Source of the DNA: Thauera sp.
Lineage (GTDB): Bacteria; Pseudomonadota; Gammaproteobacteria; Burkholderiales; Rhodocyclaceae
Length of the DNA stretch: 64,000 nucleotides
Direction of reading: 5' to 3'
NCBI GenBank assembly: GCA_024235615.1
Contig: JACKMB010000001.1
Location: 806,001 to 870,000, forward strand
In this document: piece after piece, positions 1 to 9,250 of the stretch
Position numbering within the stretch: position 1 is the first letter of the stretch
Layout of the letters: the number at the start of each line of letters is the position of its first letter
Program-made: the position numbers and the translations under genes
Notes under the pieces: generated by a model
Database searches by the model: none
The model's input: the letters and a program-made list of their open reading frames with translations, nothing else
Told to the model about the DNA's origin: nothing

Positions 1-468
1 GGTCGCCGCGGCAGCCCCGCGCGAGAGCTTGTCGCTCTTGGTGAGCAGCACGTGCATGGGCCGGCCCGAGGGCGCGAACCAATCGATCATGTTGCGGTCG
101 AGAGGCGTGAGCGGATGACGGCTGTCCATGATCAGCACGAGTCCGATCAGGCTCTCGCGCGTGCGCAGGTAGGTCTCGATCAGCCCCGACCACTGGCGGC
201 GGATCTTTTCGGGCACTGCGGCGTAGCCGTAGCCGGGCAGATCGACGAGCAAGGCGCCGTTGTTGAGGCGGAAGAAGTTGATCAGCTGGGTGCGCCCGGG
301 CGTCTTCGACACGTAGGCCAGGCGCACATGGCCTGCGAGGGTATTGATCGCGCTCGACTTGCCGGCGTTGGAGCGCCCTGCGAAGGCGATCTCCGCCCCC
401 GAGGGTGGCGGCAGCCCCGAAGGCTTGGCGATCGAGATTTCGAATGTTGCGTTGCGGAACAGAGGCAT
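1..468 (-). CDS. engB: Ribosome biogenesis GTP-binding protein EngB/YihA (YsxC), 3' end cut by window edge
   Basis: The leftward reading frame from the ATG at 468 is open to base 1, giving 156 codons of a protein usually about 200 residues long; the C-terminus lies outside the window. GTPase motifs are in order: P-loop GRSNAGKSS near residue 30, the switch-I region with KTPGRTQ, G3 DLPGYGYA, and G4 TKSD near the cut. The RSNAGKSS form of G1 and DLPGYG are typical of EngB, an essential GTPase needed for large ribosomal subunit assembly in the cytoplasm. It is divergent from the cytochrome c4 gene, a neighbourhood common in beta- and gammaproteobacteria. Identity is secure; only completeness is unknown. 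Confidence 0.95.
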   Translation of the reverse strand, partial: MPLFRNATFEISIAKPSGLPPPSGAEIAFAGRSNAGKSSAINTLAGHVRLAYVSKTPGRTQLINFFRLNNGALLVDLPGYGYAAVPEKIRRQWSGLIETYLRTRESLIGLVLIMDSRHPLTPLDRNMIDWFAPSGRPMHVLLTKSDKLSRGAAAAT

Positions 469-591
469 GGATAAAGATCACCGGAAACCGCGCCTTGCGC
501 GGCAAACAGACCTCATCGCATCGCGCAATCAGGCGTTCGTGTATTAGAATACCTCGTTTGAAACAATCACTCACGGCTTTCCGAGGACATC

Positions 592-1221
592 ATGATCAAG
601 CGTTCCCTGCTGCTCTCGTCGCTTCTGCTGGTCGCCGGCGGCCTTCAGGCCCAGGACCAGGCCCCGGACCTCGAAAAGGCCAAGCAGACCGCCGAGACGG
701 TCTGCGCGGCCTGTCACAGCGCCGATGGCAACAGCCAGCTCCCGGCCAACCCGAAGATCGCCGGCCAGCACGAGGACTACCTCTTCAAGCAGCTGCGCGA
801 GTTCAAGGGCTGGAACGGCAACCCCCCGGTGCGTGAAAACGCGATCATGGGCGCGATGGTCGCCGGCCTCGAGGAGGCCGACATGCGCGGCCTCGCGAAG
901 TACTTCGCCTCCAACGAGCTGAAGCCCGAGCCGGCCAAGAGCCTGGGCACCATCGAGCTCGGCCAGAAGATCTGGCGCGCTGGCATCGCCGAGAAGGGCG
1001 TGCCCGCCTGTGCAGCCTGCCACGGCCCCGCGGGCGCCGGCATGCCCGCGCAGTATCCGCGCCTGTCCGGCCAGTTCGCCGAATACACCGAGGCGCAGAT
1101 GAAGGCCTTCCGCGACGGCGTGCGCCTGAACGATCCGAACAGCATGATGCGCATGATCGCGATCAAGATGACGGACCCGGAAATCAAGGCCGTCGCCGAC
1201 TACGCGACCGGCCTGCGCTGA
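592..1221 (+). CDS. Dihaem cytochrome c4
   Basis: A 209-residue periplasmic electron carrier. Residues 1-20 form a Sec signal peptide ending LQA. Two CAACH haem-binding motifs lie at residues 38-42 and 140-144, each followed by the cytochrome c4 pattern of a glycine-rich stretch, then P-K/R-(I/L)-(A/S)-GQ and an aromatic-rich helix, so the protein is two tandem cytochrome c domains. Met-rich segments after each domain supply candidate sixth ligands. Cytochromes c4 carry electrons from the bc1 complex to terminal oxidases. A GAGGA ribosome-binding site sits just before the ATG. The following resB and resC genes encode haem-attachment machinery for such proteins. Confidence 0.93.
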   Translation: MIKRSLLLSSLLLVAGGLQAQDQAPDLEKAKQTAETVCAACHSADGNSQLPANPKIAGQHEDYLFKQLREFKGWNGNPPVRENAIMGAMVAGLEEADMRGLAKYFASNELKPEPAKSLGTIELGQKIWRAGIAEKGVPACAACHGPAGAGMPAQYPRLSGQFAEYTEAQMKAFRDGVRLNDPNSMMRMIAIKMTDPEIKAVADYATGLR

Positions 1222-1276
1222 CCCGCTGTCTGCCCGGCCTTCGGGCCGGCGGGACGCCTCGCCACGTCAGGATGTG

Positions 1277-1298
1277 CGCGCCCGCGAAGGCGGGCGCG
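1277..1298. other. GC-rich hairpin between cytochrome c4 and resB
   Basis: Perfect 9-bp arms (CGCGCCCGC at 1277-1285 and GCGGGCGCG at 1290-1298) enclose a 4-nt loop. A smaller TTCG-loop hairpin lies upstream at 1234-1249. Neither has a proper T-run, so they may moderate read-through or stabilise the upstream message rather than terminate fully. The 192-nt gap shows nothing else recognisable. Confidence 0.4.
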
Positions 1299-1413
1299 AG
1301 CATGTTTCCGCTTTCCGGCGCGACTCGCGCCCGCCGCCCGCAAGGCGCGGCTCGATCGCCCGCCGCACCGCCTGGCCTGCGGTGCCGGCGTCCGTTTTTT
1401 CTCCGAGGTCCGG

Positions 1414-3489
1414 ATGCATAGCGGCATCGCGCGCGCCCTCTTCGAGCTGCTCAGCTCGATGCGATTTGCCATCTCCCTGCTGACGATCCTGTCGATCGCC
1501 TCGGTGGTGGGAACGGTCGTTCGCCAGAACGAGCCTTTCAACGCCTATCTCAACCAGTTCGGTCCGTTCTGGTTCCCCGTGTTCGAGAAGCTCGGCCTGT
1601 ACTCGGTGTACAACGCCGGCTGGTTCCTCGTCATCCTCGCCTTCCTGGTGCTGTCGACCACGCTCTGCATCGTGCGCCAGACCGCACCGATGCTGCGCGA
1701 GATGCGCAGCTTCCGCGAGCGCGCGCGCGAGGCCTCGCTGCGCAGCTTCGCCCACCGCGCCATCCTCGTGCCGGCAGTGCCCGAGGCCGACACGATCGAG
1801 CGCGCGCGGGCCTACCTCGCGCACGCGGGCTTCGCCAGCCGGGTGGCCGACAACGGCGAAGGCACCCTGCTCGCCGCCCGCCAGGGCAGCGCCGGGCGCA
1901 TCGGCTACTTCCTCGCCCACGGCGCGATCGTGCTGATCTGCGTGGGCGGCCTGCTCGACGGCAACCTGCCACTGCGCCTGCAGGTCTGGCTGGGCGACAA
2001 GCACACGACCACTGGCAACCAGCTCATCGCCGACATCCCCGAGTCGGCCCGGCTCGGCACCGGCAACCCGAGCTTCCGCGGCGACGTCTTCATCCCCGAG
2101 GGTCGCACCACCAGCTTCGCCGTGCTCGGGCTCGCCGACGGCATCCTGCTGCAGGAGCTGCCCTTCAACGTCGCGCTCGACAAATTCCACATCGAGCACT
2201 ACGAGAACGGCATGCCCAAGCGCTTCGCCAGCGACATCAGGGTCACCGACCGCTCGAGCGGCAAGACCACGCAACACACGATCGAGGTCAACCGCCCGCT
2301 CACCGTCGATGGCATCACGCTCTACCAGTCGAGCTTCGAGGACGGCGGCTCCAGGCTCACGATCAAGGCACGCAGCCTGCTGCCGGGGCGCCCCGGCGTA
2401 CTGCGCGAGATCGAGGGCGTGGTGGGCGAGAGCCTTGCGTTCGCCGACGCCACCGCGGGCTTTTCCTACACGCTGGAATTCACCGACTTCAAGGCCTTCA
2501 ATGTCGAGGACATGCGCGGCAGCGAGGGCGGGCAAGGCGACGACGCCCCGCGCGGCATGGACAAGCTGCAGCGCCATCTGGGCAGCGGCGCCAAGGGTGC
2601 CGAGGACCGCGACATGCGCAACATCGGCCCCAGCTTCACCTTCAAGCTGCGCGACCCGGCCGGCCAGGCACGCGAGTTCCACAACTACATGCTGCCGATC
2701 GAGCAGGGCGAACGCTGGTTCCTGTATACCGGCCTGCGCGACGCACAGGCCGACGCCTTCCGCTACATGCGCATCCCGCTCGACGAGCGCGGCAGCGTCG
2801 ATTCCTGGTTCGCGATCCGCGACCGCCTGCTCGACCCCGCGCAGCGCGACACCCTGGTCGGTCGCTTCGCCGCGCGCAGCTTCCCCGCGGGCCGCGGCCA
2901 GGACGCGATGCGCGAGGCGCTGGCGCAGTCGGCGCGGCAGACGCTCGGCCTGTTCGCCGAGAAGGGCTACGAGACACTCGGCGGCTTCATCGAGAAGTCG
3001 GTGCCCGAGGCCGAGCGCGGCCAGGCCGCCGACGTGCTGGTGCGCATCCTGCAGGGACTCGCGTTCGAGGCGTGGACGCTGCACCGCGAGACCACCGGCG
3101 AAGCTGCGCTCGAGTTGAACCCGGCGCGCGCCACCTTCCTCAACGACACCATCGCGGCGATCTCGGACAGCCACTTCTACGGCGCCCCTGCCTGGCTGCA
3201 GCTCGACGCCTTCGAAGAGCGCCACGCCACCGTGCTGCAGGCGACGCGCTCGCCGGGCATGCCGCTCGTCTACCTGGGCGCGCTGCTGCTGGTGCTGGGC
3301 GTTTTCGCCATGCTCTACATCCGCGAGCGCCGCCTCTTCGTGCTGGTGAAGCCGAACGAGGCGCTGGTCGCGATGTCTTCCAACCGCAGGACGCTCGACG
3401 TCGACGAGACCTTCCGCCAGCACGTCGAAGGCCTCGCCGCCGTGCTCGGCGCCCCCGTGCCCGCATCCGACTCCAGAGAAGGTGCCTGA
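1414..3489 (+). CDS. resB: ResB/Ccs1-family cytochrome c biogenesis protein
   Basis: A 691-residue membrane protein of System II cytochrome c maturation. It partners ResC (CcsA) to move haem across the inner membrane and attach it to apocytochromes. Hydrophobic segments near residues 15-35, 70-90 and 165-190, a large periplasmic domain, and a last membrane helix near residue 620 match ResB topology. The N-terminus (ELLSSMRFAISLLTILSIAS) and the GxxxNQFGPFWF-like region near residue 45 are typical. The stop codon overlaps the resC start (TGATG), so the two are translationally coupled. Length and neighbour leave little doubt. Confidence 0.93.
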   Translation: MHSGIARALFELLSSMRFAISLLTILSIASVVGTVVRQNEPFNAYLNQFGPFWFPVFEKLGLYSVYNAGWFLVILAFLVLSTTLCIVRQTAPMLREMRSFRERAREASLRSFAHRAILVPAVPEADTIERARAYLAHAGFASRVADNGEGTLLAARQGSAGRIGYFLAHGAIVLICVGGLLDGNLPLRLQVWLGDKHTTTGNQLIADIPESARLGTGNPSFRGDVFIPEGRTTSFAVLGLADGILLQELPFNVALDKFHIEHYENGMPKRFASDIRVTDRSSGKTTQHTIEVNRPLTVDGITLYQSSFEDGGSRLTIKARSLLPGRPGVLREIEGVVGESLAFADATAGFSYTLEFTDFKAFNVEDMRGSEGGQGDDAPRGMDKLQRHLGSGAKGAEDRDMRNIGPSFTFKLRDPAGQAREFHNYMLPIEQGERWFLYTGLRDAQADAFRYMRIPLDERGSVDSWFAIRDRLLDPAQRDTLVGRFAARSFPAGRGQDAMREALAQSARQTLGLFAEKGYETLGGFIEKSVPEAERGQAADVLVRILQGLAFEAWTLHRETTGEAALELNPARATFLNDTIAAISDSHFYGAPAWLQLDAFEERHATVLQATRSPGMPLVYLGALLLVLGVFAMLYIRERRLFVLVKPNEALVAMSSNRRTLDVDETFRQHVEGLAAVLGAPVPASDSREGA

Positions 3490-4700
3490 TGGAAATCGCC
3501 CGCCCCTCCCCCCGCACGCCCTCGCCCGGCACGCCCTCCAGGCCGCAGCCTCCCGTCCTGCCCCCGGCCGCGCTCGCGCCGCGCACCCCGCTGCTGCGCC
3601 GGCTCGACGCCCTCGACTGGCTGTACGCACTCGCGCTGGCGTTGGGCGCCGCCTTCGCGCTCTACCGCTACCACACGGCGATGGACGTCTACGACGACCT
3701 CATCCTGGTGCTGCACGTGCCCGTGCTGGCGGTGATCGGCTGGCACTGGAAGCCCTTCCGCGCCTTCCTCGCCGCGGTGGCGCTGCTGGCGCTGGCGAGC
3801 ATCGCGCTTTACCAGGGCGATCTCGCGCGCGCCGAACAGACCTTCCTGCTCAAGTACCTGATCTCCAGCCAGACCGCGATCATGTGGATGAGCGCGCTGA
3901 TCTTCATCGCCACCGGCGCCTACTGGCTGGGCCTCATCGGGCGCAGCGACTTCGGCGAGCGCACCGGCTCGGCGCTGACCTGGATCGCCGCGACCATGGG
4001 CACCACCGGCCTCTTCGTGCGCTGGTACGAGTCCTACCTGCTCGGCCCGGAGATCGGCCACATCCCGATCAGCAACCTGTACGAGGTCTTCGTGCTGTTC
4101 ACGCTGATGACGGCGCTGCTCTACCTCTACTACGAGGGCCGCTACGCCACCCGGCGCATGGGCGCCTTCGTGATGATCGTGATCTCGACCGCGGTCGCCT
4201 TCCTGCTCTGGTACACCTTCACCCGCGAGGCGCACGAGATCCAGCCGCTGATCCCGGCCCTGCAGTCCTACTGGATGAAGGTGCACGTCCCCACCAACTT
4301 CATCGGCTACGGCGCCTTCGCGGTCTCGGCCATGGTCGGCACCGCCTACCTGCTCGCCGCGCGCGGCATCCTCGCCAGCCGCCTGCCGGCCTTGCGCGTG
4401 CTCGAGGACGTGATGTACAAGGCGATCGCGATCGGCTTCGCCTTCTTCACCATCGCCACCATCCTCGGCGCGCTGTGGGCAGCCGAGGCCTGGGGCACCT
4501 ACTGGCAGTGGGACCCGAAGGAGACCTGGGCGCTGATCGTGTGGCTCAATTACGCGACCTGGCTGCACATGCGCCTGACCAAGGGCCTGCGCGGCGCGGT
4601 GCTGGCGTGGTGGGCGGTGGTGGGCCTGCTCGTCACCACCTTCGCCTTCGTCGGCGTGAACATGTTCCTGACCGGCCTGCACTCCTACGGCGCGCTGTAA
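3489..4700 (+). CDS. resC: Cytochrome c biogenesis protein CcsA/ResC
   Basis: A 403-residue polytopic membrane protein, the haem-handling half of the System II cytochrome c synthase. The tryptophan-rich WWD motif is visible as WGTYWQWDPKET near residue 337, with flanking histidines in helices (VHVP and LHMR). The first 45 residues are proline-rich and likely cytoplasmic, followed by about eight membrane segments. The ATG overlaps the resB stop codon. A start much further upstream is open in frame but lies inside resB and is not expected. It should act on cytochrome c4 encoded just upstream and on other periplasmic c-type cytochromes. Confidence 0.94.
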   Translation: MEIARPSPRTPSPGTPSRPQPPVLPPAALAPRTPLLRRLDALDWLYALALALGAAFALYRYHTAMDVYDDLILVLHVPVLAVIGWHWKPFRAFLAAVALLALASIALYQGDLARAEQTFLLKYLISSQTAIMWMSALIFIATGAYWLGLIGRSDFGERTGSALTWIAATMGTTGLFVRWYESYLLGPEIGHIPISNLYEVFVLFTLMTALLYLYYEGRYATRRMGAFVMIVISTAVAFLLWYTFTREAHEIQPLIPALQSYWMKVHVPTNFIGYGAFAVSAMVGTAYLLAARGILASRLPALRVLEDVMYKAIAIGFAFFTIATILGALWAAEAWGTYWQWDPKETWALIVWLNYATWLHMRLTKGLRGAVLAWWAVVGLLVTTFAFVGVNMFLTGLHSYGAL

Positions 4701-4749
4701 GCGTGCCGAGGCTCGCAGCGCGGTCGCCCATCGAGGACGGACCCGAAGC

Positions 4750-5997
4750 ATGAATCCCAACCCCGCAGGCGGCGACGACCGCAGCTTCCTCGCCGTCGAT
4801 GCCGCACGCGCGGCGATCCTCGGCGCGCTCGCCCCCATCTCCGGGCGCGAGCGCGTGGCCGTGCGCGCCGCGCTCGGCCGCGTGCTCGCCGAGGACGTGA
4901 TCGCGCCGTGCAACGTGCCCGCGCACGACAACTCCGCGATGGACGGCTACGCCGTGCGCGCCGCCGACCTCCGCGCCGAGGGTGAAAGCGCGCTCGCGGT
5001 GGTCGGCACCGCCTTCGCCGGCCGCCCCTTCTCCGGCATGGTCGGCACCGGCCAGGCGGTGCGCATCATGACCGGCGCCACCATCCCGCAGGGCGCCGAC
5101 ACCATCGTCGTGCAGGAAATGGCCCGCCGCGAGCACGATCGCGTGTTCATCCCCGCCGGTCAGAAGAAGGGCCAGAACCTGCGCCACGCCGGCGAGGACC
5201 TCGCCGAGGGCGGGGTGGCGATCGCCGCCGGCAAGCGCTGCGGCCCCGCCGAGCTCGGCCTCATCGCCTCGCTCGGCATCGCCGAGGTGTGCGTGCGCCG
5301 CCGCCTGCGCGTGGCGGTGATGTCCACCGGCGACGAGATCGCCTCGATCGGGCGCCCGCTCGGCCCCGGCGAGGTCTACGACAGCAACCGCTACACCCTG
5401 CACGGCGTGCTCACCCGGCTGGGCTGCGAGCTGCTCGACCTCGGCGTCGTGCCCGACCGCCCGGAGGCGCTCGAGGAGGCCTTCCGCGAGGCCTCTCAGG
5501 CCGCCGACGTGATCATCACCAGCGGCGGCGTGTCGGTTGGCGAGGCCGACTTCATCCGCGAGATGATGAACCGCATGGGCGAGGTGGCGTTCTGGAAGCT
5601 CGCGATCAAGCCCGGGCGGCCGATGGCCTTCGGCCGCATCGGCGACGCCGTGCTGTTCGGGCTTCCGGGCAACCCGGTGGCGGTGATGGTCACCTTCTAC
5701 CAGTTCGTGCAGGATGCCCTGCTCCAGCTCATGGGGGTCGCGCCGCTGCCTGCGCCCGAGCGCTTCCCGGTGCGCGCCGCCTTCTCGATGCGCAAGCAGC
5801 CCGGCCGCGTCGAATACCTGCGCGGCCGACTGCAGCGCGACGGCGGGACACTTGCCGTGGCGCTCGCCGGCGCGCAGGGCTCCGGCGTGCTGAGCTCGAT
5901 GTCCGAGGCCGACTGCTTCGTCGTCCTGCCGGCCGACTGCACCGCAGTGCAGGAGGGCGACACCGTGCTCGTGCAACCCTTCCACGGCATCGTCTGA
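4750..5997 (+). CDS. moeA: Molybdopterin molybdenumtransferase MoeA
   Basis: A 415-residue cytoplasmic enzyme that inserts molybdate into adenylylated molybdopterin to give active molybdenum cofactor. Visible family motifs are the N-terminal [14 protein letters not shown] segment (residues 57-70), the domain [12 protein letters not shown], the central domain signatures STGDEI and [12 protein letters not shown], and [11 protein letters not shown] near residue 300, followed by the C-terminal beta-barrel. Length is normal. It lies 49 nt after resC and 47 nt before rpiA on the same strand, so it may be co-transcribed, though no functional link is evident. Molybdoenzymes such as nitrate reductase would be its clients in a denitrifying relative. 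Confidence 0.95.
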   Translation: MNPNPAGGDDRSFLAVDAARAAILGALAPISGRERVAVRAALGRVLAEDVIAPCNVPAHDNSAMDGYAVRAADLRAEGESALAVVGTAFAGRPFSGMVGTGQAVRIMTGATIPQGADTIVVQEMARREHDRVFIPAGQKKGQNLRHAGEDLAEGGVAIAAGKRCGPAELGLIASLGIAEVCVRRRLRVAVMSTGDEIASIGRPLGPGEVYDSNRYTLHGVLTRLGCELLDLGVVPDRPEALEEAFREASQAADVIITSGGVSVGEADFIREMMNRMGEVAFWKLAIKPGRPMAFGRIGDAVLFGLPGNPVAVMVTFYQFVQDALLQLMGVAPLPAPERFPVRAAFSMRKQPGRVEYLRGRLQRDGGTLAVALAGAQGSGVLSSMSEADCFVVLPADCTAVQEGDTVLVQPFHGIV

Positions 5998-6044
5998 GCA
6001 CCCTGCCGCACCTTCCTCCTCACCTCATTCCCTTCCCCGCGCAC

Positions 6045-6707
6045 ATGACCCAGGACGAACTCAAGAAAGCTGCCGCCCACGCCGCCCTCGACCATGTGGT
6101 CGAAGACAGCATCGTCGGCGTCGGCACCGGCTCCACCGTCAACCACTTCATCGACGCGCTCGCGGGCATGCGCGATCGCATCCGCGGCGCGGTCTCCAGC
6201 TCCGAGGCGAGCACGCAGCGCCTGCGCGCGCACGGCATCGAGGTCTTCGACCTCAACGGCATCGAGTCGCTGCCGGTGTATGTGGACGGCGCCGACGAGA
6301 TCGACGGCGGCTTCGCGATGATCAAGGGCGGCGGCGGCGCGCTCACTCGCGAGAAGATCGTCGCCGCGGTCTCCGCGCGCTTCGTCTGCATCTGCGACGC
6401 GAGCAAGAAGGTTGACGTGCTCGGCCGCTTCCCGCTGCCGGTCGAGGTGATCCCGATGGCGCGCAGCCACGTCGCCCGCGAGCTGCGCGCCATCGGCGGC
6501 GAGCCCCGGCTGCGGGAGGGCTTCGTCACCGACAACGGCAACCTGATCCTCGACGTGCATGGGCTGTCGATCAGCGATCCGGTGGCCACCGAGACGCGCA
6601 TCAACCAGATCGTCGGCGTGGTCACCAACGGTCTTTTCGCCGTGCGCGGCGCCGACGTGCTGCTGCTCGCCGCCCCCGGCGGCGTGCAAAGGCTGGACGC
6701 GCGCTGA
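6045..6707 (+). CDS. rpiA: Ribose-5-phosphate isomerase A
   Basis: A 220-residue enzyme interconverting ribose 5-phosphate and ribulose 5-phosphate. Motifs of the RpiA family are GVGTGST (residues 25-31), SSSEAST, the catalytic DGADEID, and [12 protein letters not shown]. Length equals the E. coli enzyme. The ATG at 6045 is the first in frame giving the family N-terminus. The Calvin cycle operon at 50.5-60.2 kb has no rpi of its own, so this copy probably serves both the pentose phosphate pathway and ribulose bisphosphate regeneration; that link is inferred. Confidence 0.96.
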   Translation: MTQDELKKAAAHAALDHVVEDSIVGVGTGSTVNHFIDALAGMRDRIRGAVSSSEASTQRLRAHGIEVFDLNGIESLPVYVDGADEIDGGFAMIKGGGGALTREKIVAAVSARFVCICDASKKVDVLGRFPLPVEVIPMARSHVARELRAIGGEPRLREGFVTDNGNLILDVHGLSISDPVATETRINQIVGVVTNGLFAVRGADVLLLAAPGGVQRLDAR

Positions 6708-6787
6708 GCGCCCTGCATGGCAGGCGTGTTGCAGGCAACAAAACCTTAACAATCGCCTGTTAGCCTGCACGCTTCCCGGACTGGATC

Positions 6788-7489
6788 GTGGCGAACATGA
6801 CCGAACACACTCTCAGGCAGTACGACATCGAACTCGAAGAAGTCCGCCGTGGCGTCCTCAACATGGGCGGCCTGGCGGAAACCCAGGTGGTCAAGGCGAT
6901 CGAGGGCCTGCGCAGCGGCCAGCTCGACCTGCTCGACACCGTGATCGAAGGCGACAAGCCGATCAACCTGGCGCAGATCGAGCTCGACGACGACTGCAGC
7001 CACATCATCGCCAAGCGCCAGCCGGCCGCGGGCGATCTGCGCCTCGTGCTCTCGGTGATCAAGATCGCCTCCGACCTCGAGCGCATCGGCGACGAGGCCA
7101 AGAAGATCGCCAAGGCCGCGCGTCGCCTGCACAGCGCGGAGGCCCCCTTCGTGCCGCGCGTGGGACTCACCCAGGCGGTCGAGCTCGCGCTCGAGCTCTT
7201 GCGCGCTTCGCTCGACGCCTTCGCCCGGGTCAATCCGGAAGGCATCGAAGACCTGCGCCGCAAGGACGCGGAGATCGACGCCGGCTTCAAGGGCGTGATG
7301 CGCCAGCTCATCACCTACATGATGGAAGACCCGCGCACGATCTCCAGCTGCCTCGAGATGCTGTTCATTGCCAAGGCGATCGAGCGCGTCGGCGACCACG
7401 CGATGAACATCGCCGAGCACGTGGTGTTCGTGGCGCGCGGCGAGGACGTGCGCTTCGAGAACACGCAGGCGAAGCTCGGCAAGGGGTGA
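6788..7489 (+). CDS. phoU: Phosphate transport system regulatory protein PhoU
   Basis: A 233-residue all-helical protein made of two PhoU repeats. Visible are the metal-binding-type segments ELDDDCSHIIAKRQPAAGDL and SDLERIGDEAKKIAK in the first repeat, and a matching IERVGDHAMNIAEHVVF in the second. PhoU acts at the membrane with the PstSCAB transporter and PhoR to silence the Pho regulon when phosphate is plentiful. No pst or pho genes adjoin it here. A GTG start at 6788 is listed; an ATG three codons later (6797) is an equally plausible start. A small TAACA/TGTTA inverted repeat lies at 6747-6762 in its leader. Confidence 0.94.
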   Translation: MANMTEHTLRQYDIELEEVRRGVLNMGGLAETQVVKAIEGLRSGQLDLLDTVIEGDKPINLAQIELDDDCSHIIAKRQPAAGDLRLVLSVIKIASDLERIGDEAKKIAKAARRLHSAEAPFVPRVGLTQAVELALELLRASLDAFARVNPEGIEDLRRKDAEIDAGFKGVMRQLITYMMEDPRTISSCLEMLFIAKAIERVGDHAMNIAEHVVFVARGEDVRFENTQAKLGKG

Positions 7490-7504
7490 GGCTTCAGCCG
7501 TCAG

Positions 7505-7542
7505 GCATGAAAAAGGGGACCCTCGGGTCCCCTTTTTCATGC
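7505..7542. terminator. Bidirectional rho-independent terminator between phoU and yggX
   Basis: Perfect 18-bp inverted arms (7505-7522 and 7525-7542) form a stem with A5 on the left and T5 on the right, so it can end both the rightward phoU transcript and the leftward argA-GGDEF-yggX transcript. Confidence 0.93.
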
Positions 7543-7556
7543 TGCACATTACCGGC

Positions 7557-7829
7557 TCAGGGTTGCGGCGGGACGTAGCCGGCGATCTGGTCGGCGCCGC
7601 CCTCGAAGAAGTGCTTCTCCATCTGCTCGGCCAGATACTTGCGCGCGCGCGCATCCATCAGGTTCAGGCGGTTCTCGTTGATCAGCATGGTCTGGTACTT
7701 GACCCACTGCTGCCAGGCTTCCTTCGAGACGTTCTCGAAGATGCGCTTGCCGAGCGCGCCGGGCACCGGTGGCAGGTCCAGGCCTTCGGCCTCGCGACCG
7801 AGTTTCACGCAGTTCACCATGCGAGCCAT
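7557..7829 (-). CDS. yggX: Probable Fe(2+)-trafficking protein YggX
   Basis: A 90-residue cytoplasmic protein of the YggX family, which protects iron-sulfur clusters from oxidative damage and is linked to iron traffic. Family hallmarks are the N-terminal [15 protein letters not shown] with its conserved cysteine, [17 protein letters not shown], the [11 protein letters not shown] core and the FFEG C-terminal region. The ATG at 7829 was chosen because AGAGGA lies six bases upstream; a TTG two codons earlier is open but has no spacing for that site. It begins 2 nt after the stop of the GGDEF gene, so it is the last gene of a leftward operon. Confidence 0.95.
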   Translation of the reverse strand: MARMVNCVKLGREAEGLDLPPVPGALGKRIFENVSKEAWQQWVKYQTMLINENRLNLMDARARKYLAEQMEKHFFEGGADQIAGYVPPQP

Positions 7830-7831
7830 GT

Positions 7832-9250
7832 TCAATCCTCTCTGCTTGCGGGTTCATCGGGGTTCGAGGACGGCATTCTAGCCGATTCACCGCCCCGCCT
7901 CCCGGACACCGCAGCGCGATTGCGTCCCTCGGACTTGGCGCGATAGAGCGCCTCGTCGGCGGCGGCCACCAGCGCCTCGCCCTCGCGCGCGTTGTCGGGG
8001 AAGCGCGCGATGCCCACGCTCGCGGTCACCGCGGCCTCGCGGCCGTCGAAGACGAAGCGCATCGCGGCCACCGTCTCCACCAGGCGGTGGGCGAGTTCGC
8101 GCAGGCCCTCCGCGCTGCCCTCGGGCACCAGCAGGGCGAACTCGTCGCCGCCGACCCGGAAGAGCGTCTCGTTGCGGCGCACGGTGCGGCCGAGCTCGAC
8201 CGCCAGGCGCACCAGCACCTCGTCGCCGGCCTGGTGGCCGAAGGAGTCGTTGATCGGCTTGAAGCCGTCGAGGTCGAAGGCGAGCAGGCCGAGGCGACTG
8301 CCACGGCGCTCGGCGTCGGCCAGCATGCGACCGAGCTCCTCGTGGAAACGGCGGCGGTTGTAGAGGCCGGTGAGCTCGTCGCGCTCGGCCAGCTCCACCA
8401 GCCGCATCGAGGTCCGGCGCGCCACCGTGACATCCTCGTAGATCCACAAGCGACCGATGCGCCGCCCGGCCTCCTCGGCCGCGACCACCGCCGAGCGGTC
8501 CGTGGCGATGCGACCATCGGTGAAGTGGAACTCGTATTCATCGCTGATCGCCTGCTTGCCACGCACGGTGCGGTCGATGTGCGCGAGGTAGGCTGCAGGA
8601 TCGGAAAGCACCACCGGCGCCCGCTCCTTGAGCACCGCGTCGCGGCAGCCGACCAGCAAGGTCTCGGGCGGATAGCCCCAGATCTCCAGCATCGCGCGGT
8701 TGTGGTAGAGCACGCGGCGGTCCTGGTCGATGAACAGGATGCCGATCCGGATCAGGTTGAGCAGCGCAGCCAGGCGCTGGCGCTCGTCGTTGCTGCGCAC
8801 GAGGTAGAGCTCGCGCAGAGCCTCCTGGCGGCGCAGCTCGGCCACCGTCTCGAGCAAGGTGAACTCGGTCTCCTTGCGCGCCTGGATATGCTCGGCGGAC
8901 AGGCGCACACCGCCCCCGGCGCGCGGACGCCAGTGCGTCTGCACCCAGACGGTGTGGTCGTCGCGCGTGCGCAGGCGCAGCTCGAAGGCCTGCTCGATGC
9001 CTTCCGCCTCGACCCGCTGCGCCATGCGCCGGCAGAACACGCGGTCGTCCTCGAACACCAGCAGTTCGAAGGGATCGGCCGCGCCGACGCAGTCCTGCGC
9101 GCTGAAGCCGGTGAGCGCCTCGATCGAGGGGCTGATCCAGCGCAACGCCAAACCCGGCAGGAAGACCGCCTCGACGCTGCGCACACCGAGCGCGATCTCG
9201 GCGAGCAGTTCGGCGTCTTCCCGAGCGCCGGGAGCCGGGCAGGCGCTCAT
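7832..9250 (-). CDS. PAS-domain diguanylate cyclase (GGDEF protein)
   Basis: A 472-residue soluble signalling protein expected to make cyclic di-GMP. Two PAS-like sensor regions are seen (about residues 25-130 with [12 protein letters not shown], and 165-290 with [27 protein letters not shown], cut here to its idea), followed by a GGDEF domain from about residue 305 opening with [12 protein letters not shown]. The active site is an intact GGDEF ([10 protein letters not shown]), so the cyclase should be active. The inhibitory RxxD site five residues upstream reads RRNE, a degenerate version. No membrane helix or EAL domain is present. It overlaps argA by 4 nt (ATGA) and precedes yggX by 2 nt. 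Confidence 0.92.
   Translation of the reverse strand: MSACPAPGAREDAELLAEIALGVRSVEAVFLPGLALRWISPSIEALTGFSAQDCVGAADPFELLVFEDDRVFCRRMAQRVEAEGIEQAFELRLRTRDDHTVWVQTHWRPRAGGGVRLSAEHIQARKETEFTLLETVAELRRQEALRELYLVRSNDERQRLAALLNLIRIGILFIDQDRRVLYHNRAMLEIWGYPPETLLVGCRDAVLKERAPVVLSDPAAYLAHIDRTVRGKQAISDEYEFHFTDGRIATDRSAVVAAEEAGRRIGRLWIYEDVTVARRTSMRLVELAERDELTGLYNRRRFHEELGRMLADAERRGSRLGLLAFDLDGFKPINDSFGHQAGDEVLVRLAVELGRTVRRNETLFRVGGDEFALLVPEGSAEGLRELAHRLVETVAAMRFVFDGREAAVTASVGIARFPDNAREGEALVAAADEALYRAKSEGRNRAAVSGRRGGESARMPSSNPDEPASRED

Noticed and set aside
1234-1249. TTCG-loop hairpin after cytochrome c4 as a terminator
   Set aside because: The stem is only 6 bp and no T-run follows.
1267-3630. A 787-codon antisense open frame over resB
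   Set aside because: Long antisense frames are expected at this GC content; the translation is low-complexity R/A/G/E-rich with no known domain, while the resB frame is a clear family member.
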